Below are positions 26,701 to 36,873 of a DNA stretch of 64,000 nt, piece by piece. Made by a program: the position numbers and the translations under genes. The notes under the pieces are model-generated. The model saw only the letters and a program-made list of their open reading frames with translations, had not been told where the DNA came from and did no database searches. Source of the DNA: an uncultured Prevotella sp. (GTDB lineage Bacteria > Bacteroidota > Bacteroidia > Bacteroidales > Bacteroidaceae); the NCBI GenBank assembly GCA_944320195.1, contig CALUGP010000010.1, forward strand, positions 24,516 through 88,515, written 5' to 3'. The stretch's first letter is position 1; every line of letters begins with the position of its first letter.

Positions 26701-26727
26701 AAGCTTGGAGATGCCTCCGCTGCACTT

Positions 26728-28443
26728 TCATTCCTTTGTCAGCTTTTTCAGTCGTCTTTTTGCTTCGGGCGCGTCAGGACAAAGTGTCAGGGCCTTGCGG
26801 TAGTTTGCGACGGCTGCTTCTGTCATGTGTTCGCGTTCGCATTCCTTTCCGAGCATTATGTATTCCACAGCGAGTTTTTTGAGAAATGCTTTCTGGCTGT
26901 CAAGTTCCTCGTGCAGGCGGCTGTTTTCTGTTTTGAGTGTGTTGATTATGTTGAGTTTACGGCGGATCAGACGTTTTGACGATGGTTTTTCAATGTCATA
27001 ACGATGGTGTATGGCGAGGAAGAATGCTTTTAGGAAAGCGTTAAAGTCGCCACGGTCGAAAGCTATTGCCGCGTCATGATATTCTTTGTCGGCTGCAGAC
27101 TCATTGAGTGCACTGTTTATCAAGGATGCATCGTTGTATGTTTTTGCAAATTGTTTTATTTCCGGGCGTATGAAAATGTCTTCTTTACGTATTGGAGTCT
27201 GGAGGCTTATGCCTGTAAGCGAGGTGCAGCGCGAAAGTGCTACGTATGCTTGCCCTCCGGCGAACACTCCGCCTGTGAAGTCTATGTTTACGCGGTTGAA
27301 GGTAAGGCCTTGGCTCTTGTGTACGGTTATGGCCCAAGCCAGACGGATTGGGAACTGGATATAGCTGCCGATTTCCTCTTCTTCTATTTTCTTTTCTTTT
27401 TCGTTGAATCTATAGCGCATGTTGCTCCAGCGTTCGCGCCGAACGTCATGTTCATGGCCTTCTTCGGTGACTACGTATATCACTTCGTCTTCTTCGTCCA
27501 TGCCTTCAATTACACCGAGCGTGCCGTTGACCCACCGGCGGTCAATGTCGTTCTTGATGAATATTATCTGTGCGCCGACTTTTATTTCCAGTTCCATTGG
27601 CGACGGCAGGCTGTTTTCTGGAAAATCCCCTTTTACTTCGCCGTGGAATGTGACCGTGTCTCCAGGCAGTTTTCTTAAGTGCTGTTCGTTTATGTAATCT
27701 ACGGTGTCGCGCCTGGTTGACAAGGTTATTGCAAGTCTGCCGTCAGCGGTGTCGAGTCGTTCGCCTACGCGCGTGTTAAGCTTGTTCAGGTCGGTGTCGG
27801 TAGCGTTGTTTGTGCGTATGTTGTCAAGGATGGATATGAATTCAGTGTCGCTTTGGCGGTATACTTTATGCAACTCAATGCTTACAAGGCTCATTTCGCG
27901 CCATACATGTGCGCCGAAAAAGAACAGCGAGGTGTAGTAGGGGTGGAGCATGCGGCGTTCGTCTTCCTTTACGACGGGCTCGAGTTGGTAAATGTCGCCT
28001 ACGAGCAGTAATTGTTTCCCGCCGAACGGTTCGCGCATGTTGCGTGAATACACTCGCAGCACTTTGTCTATGAAGTCTATGAGGTCAGCCCTCACCATGC
28101 TTATTTCATCGATGACGATGAGTTCTACCTCGCGGAGGATTTTCCGTTTTTCCGAAGGCAGTTTCATTGTAGAGCGCAGATTGCGTATAGAATATCGGGA
28201 GTCGTCGGGCAGCAACGGATGGAAAGGCAGTTTGAAAAAGCTGTGCAGGGTTGTTCCCCCGGCGTTGATTGCGGCGATGCCCGTCGGTGCCAGGATAATG
28301 TGTTTTTTCTTCGTGTTTGCACAGATGTGGCGTAGGAAAGTGGATTTCCCGGTGCCGGCTTTGCCTGTCAGAAACAGTGAGCGGTGAGTGTATTGTATGA
28401 TTTGCAGAGCCTTCTGCAATTCGTTGTTGTCTATGTCAATCAT
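26728..28443 (-). CDS. PIF1-like AAA ATPase/helicase with C-terminal coiled coil and TPR-like end
   Basis: 571 residues, paralogous to the helicase at 12.0-14.2 kb. Walker A LTGKAGTGKSTFLRH lies at residues 26-40, Walker B is LIVIDEISMVRADL, and the end motif is AGGQAYVALSRCTSLTGI. Unlike the first copy it lacks the HTH domain; instead the last 100 residues form a coiled coil (LKTENSRLHEELDSQKAFL) and one TPR-like unit (AAVANYRKALTLCPDAPEAK). Convergent with the sigma factor gene, 27 bp apart. Role in DNA metabolism is inferred. Confidence 0.85.
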   Translation of the reverse strand: MIDIDNNELQKALQIIQYTHRSLFLTGKAGTGKSTFLRHICANTKKKHIILAPTGIAAINAGGTTLHSFFKLPFHPLLPDDSRYSIRNLRSTMKLPSEKRKILREVELIVIDEISMVRADLIDFIDKVLRVYSRNMREPFGGKQLLLVGDIYQLEPVVKEDERRMLHPYYTSLFFFGAHVWREMSLVSIELHKVYRQSDTEFISILDNIRTNNATDTDLNKLNTRVGERLDTADGRLAITLSTRRDTVDYINEQHLRKLPGDTVTFHGEVKGDFPENSLPSPMELEIKVGAQIIFIKNDIDRRWVNGTLGVIEGMDEEDEVIYVVTEEGHEHDVRRERWSNMRYRFNEKEKKIEEEEIGSYIQFPIRLAWAITVHKSQGLTFNRVNIDFTGGVFAGGQAYVALSRCTSLTGISLQTPIRKEDIFIRPEIKQFAKTYNDASLINSALNESAADKEYHDAAIAFDRGDFNAFLKAFFLAIHHRYDIEKPSSKRLIRRKLNIINTLKTENSRLHEELDSQKAFLKKLAVEYIMLGKECEREHMTEAAVANYRKALTLCPDAPEAKRRLKKLTKE

Positions 28444-28596
28444 GAATGATCTGTATGAGCTGTGCTAGTTGGCTGAGATGGGCAAAGAACAAATGCCGCG
28501 TTGTCTGGTATTTAGGGATTGCTCATTTTACGTTGTTCATCTTATTTGTTTATGGAGCATGAAAAAGGTTGGAATTATCGTGAATGACCGACAATG

Positions 28597-28684
28597 TAAA
28601 AGACGGCCTTTCGGTTGGCAAAAGGCCGTCTTTCATGCTGCGTTTTGCGGTATTTTACATTGTAAAAGGCCGTGTTTTGCAAAT
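28597..28684. repeat. 22-bp phased repeat array (copy at 28.6 kb)
   Basis: Four units start at 28597, 28619, 28641 and 28663 with cores AAAAGACGGCCTTTC, AAAAGGCCGTCTTTC, GTTTTGCGGTATTTTAC and AAAAGGCCGTGTTTTGC. Units 1 and 2 are inverted relative to each other and form a perfect 13-bp stem (28599-28611 with 28621-28633), a possible terminator of the PBP gene. It lies in the 269-bp spacer between PBP1A and the second helicase. Confidence 0.8.
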
Positions 28685-28712
28685 TAATCCGGCTTGTGAT
28701 GATTTGTCCATA

Positions 28713-31250
28713 CTATAAGTCGTCAAACCTTATTACTTCCTCGTGTGGCCTGTCGGCATTTTTCTTCTGCTCTTTTTCCCCCTCCTGTCGTTGCGGACTT
28801 GTGGGCTCTATGTTTACGGAATTCCCGATAACCATTTTTTCGAGCGCATTCATCGGATGGCCTGCCTTTTCTGCTGCGATGGAGTCTGCTATGGCGGTAC
28901 TGTCTACCAGGCTTGTGTCTTTCTTTGCAGGGTAGTAGCTGTCACACAAATACATGTCGCGCGTGATGTCGTCGTCGACAGGCTTGTGGAACCGCCCGTG
29001 GTATTTCCTGAAGTCGGGGTCAGACATTAATGATTGGAGGAAGTATCCGCATATGGGCAGCGCCGTGCGGCTTCCTTGGCCGAGCGCACCCGTACGGAAG
29101 TGGATGCTTCGGTATTCGCCGCCGACCCATGCCCCGACGACGATGTTTGGGCTGACACCCATGAACCATGCGTCAGAGTGATTGTTTGATGTTCCGGTCT
29201 TGCCGCCGAAATCAGTGTCACCCGCCGCGTTGTTTATATATCCCCACAGACTTTGTGAAGTGCCGCCCGGTTCGCGCATTCCTCCCATTAGCAGTTGTTG
29301 CATGAAGAAAGCGCTTTTGTATGGTATGACTTGCTTCTCCTCCTCCGTGCTTGTGTATACCTCGTTCCCGTCTTTGTCGACGATTCTTGTCACAAGCACC
29401 GGCTCGATGTGCTTGCCGTCGTTTGCTATCGTACAATAGGCGTTGACCATTTCAAGCAGATTTACGTCAGACGAACCTAATGCCAATGAGGGCTGCTCGT
29501 CGAGCGGACTTTTTATGCCCATGTCATGGGCTGTCTTCGCGATGTTCTTGATGCCCATCTCCTGGCCGAGCCTTACGGCTACAGAGTTGATGCTACGTGC
29601 AAATGCTCCTTTAAGAGGTATGGAATCGCCAGAGAAGCTGCCGTTTGCATTCGTTGGAGTCCATGTGGTCATTCCGTGTTTGTGCTTGTCATATACTTCC
29701 ATGCGTATGTATTCGTCACGGCGTTTGTCACAAGGGGTTAGTCCCTGGTTCATGGCTTCAGTGTATACGAACAGCTTGAATGTTGAGCCAGGCTGTCTCA
29801 TAGCGGTCACCTTGTCATATTTCCATGAATTGAAGTCAATGTCACCTACCCAGGCTTTTACATGCCCCGTCTGCGGTTCCATGGCTACAAACGAGCAGTG
29901 CATGAACTTTACCATGTAGCGTATGGAGTCCATCGTGCTCATTTCTTTCTCTATGGTGCCTTTTTCGTAGTCAAACAATTTCACCTTGTGTGGCTTGTTG
30001 AGATAGTAATTTATGGAATCCGGCTGGTTGGGAAACTTTTGTGACAGCATCTTGTACACAGGCTGGCGCTTAGCAATATCTTCAATGAAGTGGGGTATTA
30101 TCTGGCGGTTCTCGTCACGCCAAGGATCTTGTCCGGCCCAGTGACGGTCGAAGTTCCGTTGTACCTGCCGCATTTGTTTGTGCGCCGCGTCTTCGGCGTA
30201 TTTCTGCATTCGGGTGTCAATGGTCGTATATATTTTCAGCCCGCTGCTGTAAAGATCATATCCGTTTTCCTTGCACCAGTCTTTCAGGTAGTCGGCGATT
30301 GCTTCACGGAAATATTTAGCCTGGCCGTCGTAATTGCTTTCTACGCTGTAGCTTAGTTTTATTGGAATCTTGCAGATGGAGTCATATTCCGTGCTGGTGA
30401 TGTCTCCATGCGTCATCATATTGTGCAAAACAACATTGCGGCGTGCAAGGCTGTTTTCAGGATGGCTTATCGGGTTGTAATATGTCGTGGCTTTCAGCAT
30501 GCCGACGAGTACGGCGGCTTGTTCCGGCGTAATCTTTGCAGGCGTGGTGTTGAAATATGTCTTGCAGGCTGTTTTGATGCCGTATGCGTTGGAACCGAAA
30601 TCAACCGTATTGGCATACATTGTCAATATTTCCTTCTTGTCATAAAGCATCTCAAGCTTTGTTGCGATGATCCATTCCTTGCTCTTCATTATGAGCATAC
30701 GCACGCCGGGAATATTGCCAAGAAGGCCTGTTGAATATTGCGTCCTGACACGGAACATGTTTTTTGCCAATTGCTGAGTTATGGTTGACGCTCCTCGTGC
30801 TTCATGGCTGACGATTACATCTTTTAATACGGCAAACATGCCAATGGGGTCGACACCGCGGTGCTTGTAGAATCTTTCGTCCTCAGTATCAATCAGCGCC
30901 TTCCAAAAGACAGGGTTTACGTCCTCGTATTTTACGGGGGTGCGGTTTTCACTGAAATACTTGCCGATAAGTACTCCGTTGTCACTGTATATTTCAGAAG
31001 CTTCGCTGGTTGTGGGCTTCTTTATTTGCGAGAAGCCTGGAGACTTGCCGAACAGCCACAAAAAGTTGATGTCCACCATTCCCAAATACACGATGAACGC
31101 AACTATTAGCGAAACTATTATCACAATGGTCTTTTTATACCATTTGCTGTTGATATAAAGGCCTTTGTACCAATGCCAGAAGGACTTTATTTTATTGGCG
31201 AACAGACTTGCGAATTTACCAATGAATGAGCCTTTGAGTTTTTGGAACAT
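28713..31250 (-). CDS. Class A penicillin-binding protein (bifunctional transglycosylase/transpeptidase)
   Basis: 845-residue inner-membrane enzyme that polymerises and cross-links peptidoglycan. A cytoplasmic N-terminus is followed by one membrane segment (TIVIIVSLIVAFIVYLGMV, residues 41-59). The GT51 domain has EDERFYKHRGVDPIG and RGASTITQQLAKN; the transpeptidase domain has the nucleophile motif in RQPGSTFKLFVY and KTGTSNNHSDAWF. The C-terminus ends in a charged tail rich in Glu, Lys and Gln. It is downstream of miaA, with its own -7 box. Confidence 0.95.
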   Translation of the reverse strand: MFQKLKGSFIGKFASLFANKIKSFWHWYKGLYINSKWYKKTIVIIVSLIVAFIVYLGMVDINFLWLFGKSPGFSQIKKPTTSEASEIYSDNGVLIGKYFSENRTPVKYEDVNPVFWKALIDTEDERFYKHRGVDPIGMFAVLKDVIVSHEARGASTITQQLAKNMFRVRTQYSTGLLGNIPGVRMLIMKSKEWIIATKLEMLYDKKEILTMYANTVDFGSNAYGIKTACKTYFNTTPAKITPEQAAVLVGMLKATTYYNPISHPENSLARRNVVLHNMMTHGDITSTEYDSICKIPIKLSYSVESNYDGQAKYFREAIADYLKDWCKENGYDLYSSGLKIYTTIDTRMQKYAEDAAHKQMRQVQRNFDRHWAGQDPWRDENRQIIPHFIEDIAKRQPVYKMLSQKFPNQPDSINYYLNKPHKVKLFDYEKGTIEKEMSTMDSIRYMVKFMHCSFVAMEPQTGHVKAWVGDIDFNSWKYDKVTAMRQPGSTFKLFVYTEAMNQGLTPCDKRRDEYIRMEVYDKHKHGMTTWTPTNANGSFSGDSIPLKGAFARSINSVAVRLGQEMGIKNIAKTAHDMGIKSPLDEQPSLALGSSDVNLLEMVNAYCTIANDGKHIEPVLVTRIVDKDGNEVYTSTEEEKQVIPYKSAFFMQQLLMGGMREPGGTSQSLWGYINNAAGDTDFGGKTGTSNNHSDAWFMGVSPNIVVGAWVGGEYRSIHFRTGALGQGSRTALPICGYFLQSLMSDPDFRKYHGRFHKPVDDDITRDMYLCDSYYPAKKDTSLVDSTAIADSIAAEKAGHPMNALEKMVIGNSVNIEPTSPQRQEGEKEQKKNADRPHEEVIRFDDL

Positions 31251-31276
31251 ATGTTGTTATTGTATGTTTAATGGTG

Positions 31277-31284
31277 CAAATGTA
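31277..31284 (-). promoter_or_regulatory. -7 box of the PBP gene
   Basis: TACATTTG on the minus strand, 27 bp upstream of the PBP start codon and in the spacer after miaA. Confidence 0.55.
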
Positions 31285-31300
31285 GTTAATTTACTACATT

Positions 31301-32197
31301 CTAACAGAATGTGCGTATATAATTTATGATTTCTTCAACATTGTCGGGGGAAAACCATTTTGTATCTTTGTCACGTTTGAACCAAGTTAGTTGCTTCCGG
31401 CAATATTTGTGTGTGTTGCACTTTATTTTGAATACGGCTTCGTCTAATGTGCATTTCCCGTCTATATAATCGAAAAGTTCTTTGTATCCGACTGTATTTA
31501 GTGCGTTGAGCTTCCTGTATGGATACAAGTTTTGCACTTCATTGAGCAAGCCGTCGTCCATCATCTGGTCAACACGTCTGTCAATGCGTTCGTAAAGCGT
31601 TTCACGTTCACGTATAAGGCCTATCTTGACAATTTTGAAAGGACGTTCTTTTTTAATGTTTGTCCTGAAAGAAGTGTATGTTTTACCTGTAGACAAGCAT
31701 ATTTCAACGGCATGGATTACACGTTTGGGGTTGTTTTTGTCTACAATTGAATAATATTCAGGGTCAAGATTCTCCAATTCTTTGCATAGAGCGTTGAGTC
31801 CGTTCTTGTCATATGCTTCTTTTACAGCATAACGAATGTCATCCTTGACTGTCGGGATGTCGTCGATGCCGTTGCACACGGCATCGACATACATCATGCT
31901 TCCGCCAGACATTATTACAATGTCTTTTTCTTGGAATAGTCTTTCAAGAAGCGATATTACATCATTCTCAAACATTGAAGCGTTGTAGTAGTCCTCTATG
32001 CTGAGATTTCCTACAAAATAATGCTTTACCCGCTTTTGCTCGTCTTTCGTGGGTGCGGCGGTGCCAATAGGTATTTCCTTAAACATCTGCCTTGAATCAG
32101 CATTAACGATTGCAGTGTCAAATAGTTCTGCAACATCAAGGCATAAAGCCGTCTTGCCAACTCCCGTTGATCCCACGATGACTATCAGCGTCTTCAT
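31301..32197 (-). CDS. miaA: tRNA dimethylallyltransferase MiaA
   Basis: Adds the dimethylallyl group to A37 of tRNAs that read UNN codons. 298 residues; P-loop [10 protein letters not shown] at the N-terminus, [18 protein letters not shown] next, [17 protein letters not shown] in the middle, and the C-terminal [14 protein letters not shown]. It starts 4 bp after the lpxA stop, so it is read as the last gene of the lipid A operon. Confidence 0.95.
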   Translation of the reverse strand: MKTLIVIVGSTGVGKTALCLDVAELFDTAIVNADSRQMFKEIPIGTAAPTKDEQKRVKHYFVGNLSIEDYYNASMFENDVISLLERLFQEKDIVIMSGGSMMYVDAVCNGIDDIPTVKDDIRYAVKEAYDKNGLNALCKELENLDPEYYSIVDKNNPKRVIHAVEICLSTGKTYTSFRTNIKKERPFKIVKIGLIRERETLYERIDRRVDQMMDDGLLNEVQNLYPYRKLNALNTVGYKELFDYIDGKCTLDEAVFKIKCNTHKYCRKQLTWFKRDKDTKWFSPDNVEEIINYIRTFC

Positions 32198-32201
32198 GAG
32201 T

Positions 32202-32972
32202 TTATCTTATGATGCCTCTTTCTGAGTTCTCGACAAAGTTTATTATATAGTTTATTTCATCATTGTCAGGCAAGTATTTCCGTATTTCTTCTATTCCTTC
32301 TTTTAAGACACCTTTAGAATAAAGAAGGCGATATGCTTCATGGATGTTGTTTATAAGTTCATTGCTGAATCCTCTGCGGCGCAACCCCACAATGTTCAGC
32401 CCGCAATATTTTGTCGGTTCCTTGCCTGCAATGATGTATGGTGGAATGTCTTGGCTGAAACGGCATCCGCCTTGAATCATGACGTATCCGCCAATGTGGC
32501 AGAATTGATGGCAAAGTACTTCAGCGCTTATTATTGCATTGTCGTCTACGGTTACTTCGCCTCCGAATTTAGTGGAATTTCCTATAATGCAGCCGCTGCC
32601 CACTATGCAATCATGTGCAATGTGTACATTTTCCATCAGCAGGTTGTTAGAGCCAACCTTCGTTGTGCCTTTGGATGCCGTGCCTCTTGATATGGTGGCG
32701 CATTCACGTATGCTGTTGTTGTCCCCAATCTCGCATGTTGTGTCTTCGCCTTTGAACTTTAGGTCTTGTGGCTTTGTGCTGATGCTCGCTCCTGGGAATA
32801 TTTCATTTCCGTTGCCTATGCGTGCGCCATAATTTATTGTCACGCTATTTTGAAAAACGTTATTGTCGCCAATAACAGTGTTTTTGTCAATATAGCAGAA
32901 AGGGCCTATGATGTTGTTGTCTCCTAATTTAGCTTCGGGATGTATGTATGCAAGCGGACTTATTTGGTTCAT
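32202..32972 (-). CDS. lpxA: UDP-N-acetylglucosamine acyltransferase LpxA
   Basis: First acylation of UDP-GlcNAc in lipid A synthesis. 256 residues folded as a left-handed beta helix of hexapeptide repeats ([19 protein letters not shown] onwards). The catalytic histidine lies in [13 protein letters not shown] and the helix is closed by a C-terminal helical domain ([12 protein letters not shown]). It follows lpxC-fabZ after 124 bp, a spacer with a hairpin, and is coupled to miaA. Confidence 0.95.
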   Translation of the reverse strand: MNQISPLAYIHPEAKLGDNNIIGPFCYIDKNTVIGDNNVFQNSVTINYGARIGNGNEIFPGASISTKPQDLKFKGEDTTCEIGDNNSIRECATISRGTASKGTTKVGSNNLLMENVHIAHDCIVGSGCIIGNSTKFGGEVTVDDNAIISAEVLCHQFCHIGGYVMIQGGCRFSQDIPPYIIAGKEPTKYCGLNIVGLRRRGFSNELINNIHEAYRLLYSKGVLKEGIEEIRKYLPDNDEINYIINFVENSERGIIR

Positions 32973-33017
32973 AATTTATCGTAAGTATTAGAAACATTTG
33001 ATAACGTATTGCAACAG

Positions 33018-33071
33018 ACAAACATTTGTAAGGACATAAATAGGTTTTATGCATGCCTTACAAATGTTTGT
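33018..33071 (-). promoter_or_regulatory. Hairpin between lpxC-fabZ and lpxA
   Basis: ACAAACATTTGTAAGG (33018-33033) pairs perfectly with CCTTACAAATGTTTGT (33056-33071): 16 bp, 22-nt loop. It sits inside what is otherwise one operon, so it may attenuate, process or stabilise the transcript rather than end it; no T tract follows. Confidence 0.65.
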
Positions 33072-33096
33072 TATTCTGTTTTGAGCATATTTGTTT

Positions 33097-34488
33097 TTAT
33101 TTGTTTTTCACGATTTGTGCAGTAAACGTGGCTTCAGATACAACCTTGTCTCCTACGAATACATATCCTTTCATTGATGATACTCCGTGACGTACAGGTG
33201 CAAGTAGATCCACTTTGAACAGCAGTGTGTCGCCGGGTACAACTTTCTGTCTGAATTTCACATCGTCTATTTTCATGAAATATGTGGACCAACGTTCTGG
33301 TTCGTCAACGGTGTTGAGTACAAGCAAACCACCGCATTGAGCCATGGCCTCAACTTGAAGTACGCCAGGCATCACCGGCTCTTGTGGAAAGTGCCCTTGG
33401 AAGAACGGCTCGTTGCTCGTCACGTTTTTCACACCGACTATGCTTGTCGGTCCGAGTGCGATGACCTTGTCTACAAGCTGCATGGGATAACGGTGCGGCA
33501 GAAGTTCGCGAATGCGATTGACATCCATGATTGGCGGTTCATTGCAATTGTATATCGGGGCTTGTATCTCATGCTTGCGGATTTCGCGACGCATCAGACG
33601 TGCAAACTTGTTGTTGATCGTATGTCCGGGCTTTGTTGCGATGATACGTCCCTTTATGGGTTTACCGATTAAGGCCATGTCACCGATAATGTCAAGCAAC
33701 TTGTGTCTGGTACACTCGTTTTCCCAAACTAATGGCTTGTGTTGTATGTAACCTAGCTTTGTGGCATCAAGGTGGGGCACATTAAGAAAATCAGCAAGGG
33801 CGTCGAGTCTTTCTTGTGTTGTCTGCTTTTCATATATGACTATGGCATTATCCAAGTCGCCGCCTTTTATAAGGTTTGCGCGAAGCAAAGGCTCAATGTC
33901 TCTTACGAAGACGAATGTACGTGCCGGAGCTATTTCTGTTGCGAAGTCTTCAATGTGCTCTAATGTCGCAAACTGGCTATTTATGAATTTTGAGTCAAAC
34001 GAACACATCGCAGTGAGGCTGAACTCATCGTCAGGAAGTATGGTTATGCTTGAGCCAGACTCAGGGTCTTTAACTTCAATCTTGTGACGTATTATATAGT
34101 AGTCCTTTGGCGCGTTCTGTTCTTCTATGCCAATCTCCTGTATCTTGTTGATGTATTGCGCTGCGGATCCGTCCAGGATGGGGAATTCTGGTCCGTTGAC
34201 TTGTATCAGGCAGTTGTCTATACCGAGGGCATATAAGGCGGCGAGCGCGTGCTCGACAGTAGACACTCTAACGTCGCCTTTGCCTATCACTGTTCCACGT
34301 TGTGTGTCAACCACATTCTCTGCTATTGCGTCGATGATGGGTTGTCCGTCAACGTCAATTCTTTGTATCTTGTATCCTGTGTTTACGGCGGCGGGATTGA
34401 ATGTTATTGTAAGATTCAGTCCTGTATGCAAGCCTTTTCCACATAAGGCGAAGCTGCCTTTCAATGTATTCTGTTTAGACATTTCCAT
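33097..34488 (-). CDS. lpxC-fabZ: Bifunctional LpxC deacetylase / FabZ dehydratase fusion
   Basis: 463 residues. The N-terminal half (about 1-300) is UDP-3-O-acyl-GlcNAc deacetylase, the committed lipid A step; [16 protein letters not shown] and [17 protein letters not shown] carry its zinc histidines and aspartate. The C-terminal part (about 310-463) is 3-hydroxyacyl-ACP dehydratase with [14 protein letters not shown] and [20 protein letters not shown], holding the catalytic His and Glu. The fusion is known in Bacteroidota and joins two pathways that compete for the same hydroxyacyl-ACP. It overlaps the end of lpxD by 14 bp. Confidence 0.96.
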   Translation of the reverse strand: MEMSKQNTLKGSFALCGKGLHTGLNLTITFNPAAVNTGYKIQRIDVDGQPIIDAIAENVVDTQRGTVIGKGDVRVSTVEHALAALYALGIDNCLIQVNGPEFPILDGSAAQYINKIQEIGIEEQNAPKDYYIIRHKIEVKDPESGSSITILPDDEFSLTAMCSFDSKFINSQFATLEHIEDFATEIAPARTFVFVRDIEPLLRANLIKGGDLDNAIVIYEKQTTQERLDALADFLNVPHLDATKLGYIQHKPLVWENECTRHKLLDIIGDMALIGKPIKGRIIATKPGHTINNKFARLMRREIRKHEIQAPIYNCNEPPIMDVNRIRELLPHRYPMQLVDKVIALGPTSIVGVKNVTSNEPFFQGHFPQEPVMPGVLQVEAMAQCGGLLVLNTVDEPERWSTYFMKIDDVKFRQKVVPGDTLLFKVDLLAPVRHGVSSMKGYVFVGDKVVSEATFTAQIVKNK

Positions 34489-35524
34489 TATTTAAAGTCT
34501 TTTTTAATTCTTCAACCTGTTTCTGTAATTCATTAAGTTGTTTGTAAATCTCCGGTAGTTTGCGTGTAAGAGCAATAGACTTGAAATAAGCCTTTGGCTC
34601 CATTGGTGGTGTGCCAATAAGTGTTGTGTCGCCCTTGATATTCCCGGGAACGCCAGATTGTGCTCCGAGGAAAGTCTTGTCGCCTATATTTATGTGTCCT
34701 GATATTCCGACTTGGCCGCCAAACATGCACCATTTGCCGATTTTAGTACTGCCCGCCACGCCGACTTGAGCGGACATCACGGTGTTTTCACCTACTTCTA
34801 CGTTGTGCGCAATCTGTACAAGGTTGTCTAATTTGACACCTTTGTGGATTGTCGTTGTTCCCATTGTAGAACGGTCTACACATGTGTTCGCTCCGATTTC
34901 CACATTGTCCTCGATTGTCACGATGCCTATTTGTGGTATTTTGTCGTAGCCTTCGGCATTGGGCGCAAAGCCAAATCCGTCAGCGCCAATCACCGAACCT
35001 GCATGTATCGTAACGTTGTTGCCCAGCTTGCATTCCTTATATATTGTGACATTCGGGTATATAAGGCATTCTTTGCCGAGCCGTGCTCTGTCTTCAATTA
35101 CCGCATGTGGGTGTATTTGCGAGTTGTCGCCTATTTCAACGTTGTCGCCTATATACGCGAACGCGCCAATGTAACAATCTTTCCCGATTTTGGCGCTTTC
35201 GGATATGAAAGCCATCGGGCTTATGCCTGTTTTCTTGGGAATGAACGATTGGTAGAGCTGTAATAATTTCGCAACACATTCATACGCATTCTTTACCCTT
35301 ATAAGCGTGGCGTTCACCGGTTGGGTCAGTTCCACGTCTTCGTTTATCAGGATTACGCTTGATTTCGTGTTGTAAATGTAGTGCGTATATTTGGGGTTTG
35401 AAAGAAAGGAAATTGCTCCAGGCACCCCTTCCTCTATTTTTGCGAAGGTGGTAATCTTTGCGTTCTCGTCGCCTTCAATCCTCCCTTCGATGAAACTTGC
35501 TATTTGTTTTGCCGTAAATTCCAT
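34475..35524 (-). CDS. lpxD: UDP-3-O-acylglucosamine N-acyltransferase LpxD
   Basis: Third step of lipid A synthesis, adding the N-linked hydroxyacyl chain. 349 residues: an N-terminal uridine-binding domain, then a hexapeptide-repeat beta helix ([15 protein letters not shown] onwards) with the catalytic histidine in [14 protein letters not shown], and a C-terminal helix ([20 protein letters not shown]). Overlaps lpxC-fabZ by 14 bp. Confidence 0.96.
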   Translation of the reverse strand: MEFTAKQIASFIEGRIEGDENAKITTFAKIEEGVPGAISFLSNPKYTHYIYNTKSSVILINEDVELTQPVNATLIRVKNAYECVAKLLQLYQSFIPKKTGISPMAFISESAKIGKDCYIGAFAYIGDNVEIGDNSQIHPHAVIEDRARLGKECLIYPNVTIYKECKLGNNVTIHAGSVIGADGFGFAPNAEGYDKIPQIGIVTIEDNVEIGANTCVDRSTMGTTTIHKGVKLDNLVQIAHNVEVGENTVMSAQVGVAGSTKIGKWCMFGGQVGISGHINIGDKTFLGAQSGVPGNIKGDTTLIGTPPMEPKAYFKSIALTRKLPEIYKQLNELQKQVEELKKTLNNGNV

Positions 35525-35560
35525 TACAATGTAATTACATTAATATTTGCGCAATTTTTG

Positions 35561-35568
35561 CAAAGGTA
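35561..35568 (-). promoter_or_regulatory. -7 box of lpxD
   Basis: TACCTTTG on the minus strand, 37 bp upstream of the lpxD start, in the spacer after the HD gene. It suggests that the lpx genes have their own promoter. Confidence 0.55.
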
Positions 35569-35579
35569 AATATTTTTAT

Positions 35580-36800
35580 TCAAAAACGTTGATAACACAA
35601 GTAATATTTGCGAATTTTTTTGGAAAGCAAGGCGATGTTCATTACCTCAGACGCTTCAGAGATGTCTTTTAGCGTATTGTCTTTGAACAAGATGGTGATG
35701 TGGTCGTCGTTGACATCATACATGTCTTTCTGGATTGTGTCAACGTTTACGAGATAATGAGTGTCTTCCTTGCTGATTCCAAACTTGGCAGAGAGCTTTG
35801 TCCTCAGATTGTCTACTTTTTCTTCGTCAATCGGGGTGTTTGATATTTCTACTTTGAAGAGGTTGCGGTTAAGCAGGTCTGTAGATAAAAGAGACAACAC
35901 TTTGTCGTCGTCTCCAATCCATACTTTCACCGCACTCCATATGTCGTTGTCGTCGAGTAGTGAATAGTTGTGCCGGGCTTCGTCGTCATCCTTGAACTTT
36001 TCGGCGTCAATGTCGTTGTATAGGAAATATCTGAGGCATGGTGTTGCAAATATTTCTTTCCCTTCATGTGCCAGTTGTTTTGCCCGCAGCAGGGCGTTGA
36101 CAAGTACTTTTTCGCTTGAGACTGTGGTTTTGTGCAAATAGACCTGCCAGTACATGAGCCGGCGCGACATGAGGTAGTTCTCAATTGAATACAACCCTTT
36201 CGAGTTGACAACAAGTTTGTCGTCGGCCACGTCGAGCATCTTTATTATTCGCGCGCTTCCTATGTTGCCTTCCGTCACGCCTGTAAAAAAGCTGTCACGC
36301 CTTAAATAGTCCAGCCGGTCCATGTCCAACTGGCTGCTGATTAGTTGGTGCAGGAATTTTTTAGGGTAATCGTTCCTGAATATTTTTAGGGCGAGGTTAA
36401 GTTCTCCTTTCATCTCGCGGTTGATTTGCTCCATCATCAGCATGGATATCTCTTCATGGCTGATGCCGTTTATCAGTGTGTGTTCAAGCACATGCGAGAA
36501 CGGGCCGTGCCCTATGTCGTGCATCAATATGGCTGCTTCTACAGCTTCAGCCTCGCTGTCGAATATGAATATTCCTTTTTGTGTGAGTGACGTTATTGCT
36601 TCACTCATAAGATGGAACGCTCCTATGGAGTGTTGGAAGCGTGTGTGCTGTGCTGACGGATAGACCATGGACGTTAGCCCGAGTTGTTTTATTCTTGTCA
36701 GCCTTTGCATGAGCGGATGCTCAACGATGTTCAACAGTAGACCGTGGGGTATTTTTATGAAACCGAAAATCGGGTCGTTTATAATCTTGCTGTCATTCAT
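35580..36800 (-). CDS. HD-domain phosphohydrolase (SAMHD1/dGTPase-like)
   Basis: 406 residues with the metal-binding pattern of HD hydrolases: RFQHSIGAFHL, LMHDIGHGPFSHVLEH and LDMDRLDYLRRDS. Distribution of these motifs is that of the SAMHD1/YdhJ-like group, which hydrolyses nucleotides, often dNTPs; the substrate here is unknown. It stands upstream of lpxD in the same direction, an arrangement I recall as frequent in Bacteroidales, with a strong promoter of its own. Confidence 0.88.
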   Translation of the reverse strand: MNDSKIINDPIFGFIKIPHGLLLNIVEHPLMQRLTRIKQLGLTSMVYPSAQHTRFQHSIGAFHLMSEAITSLTQKGIFIFDSEAEAVEAAILMHDIGHGPFSHVLEHTLINGISHEEISMLMMEQINREMKGELNLALKIFRNDYPKKFLHQLISSQLDMDRLDYLRRDSFFTGVTEGNIGSARIIKMLDVADDKLVVNSKGLYSIENYLMSRRLMYWQVYLHKTTVSSEKVLVNALLRAKQLAHEGKEIFATPCLRYFLYNDIDAEKFKDDDEARHNYSLLDDNDIWSAVKVWIGDDDKVLSLLSTDLLNRNLFKVEISNTPIDEEKVDNLRTKLSAKFGISKEDTHYLVNVDTIQKDMYDVNDDHITILFKDNTLKDISEASEVMNIALLSKKIRKYYLCYQRF

Positions 36801-36823
36801 ATTTTATAGTACCGTTGTGCATG

Positions 36824-36854
36824 CAAAGATAGTGAATTTTGCATAACGCACAAA
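36824..36854 (-). promoter_or_regulatory. Promoter of the HD-domain gene
   Basis: Read on the minus strand: TTTG (36851-36854), 19-nt spacer, TATCTTTG (36824-36831). Full consensus match, 24 bp upstream of the start codon. Confidence 0.8.
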
Positions 36855-36873
36855 TAAAAAACGCCCAATAAGC

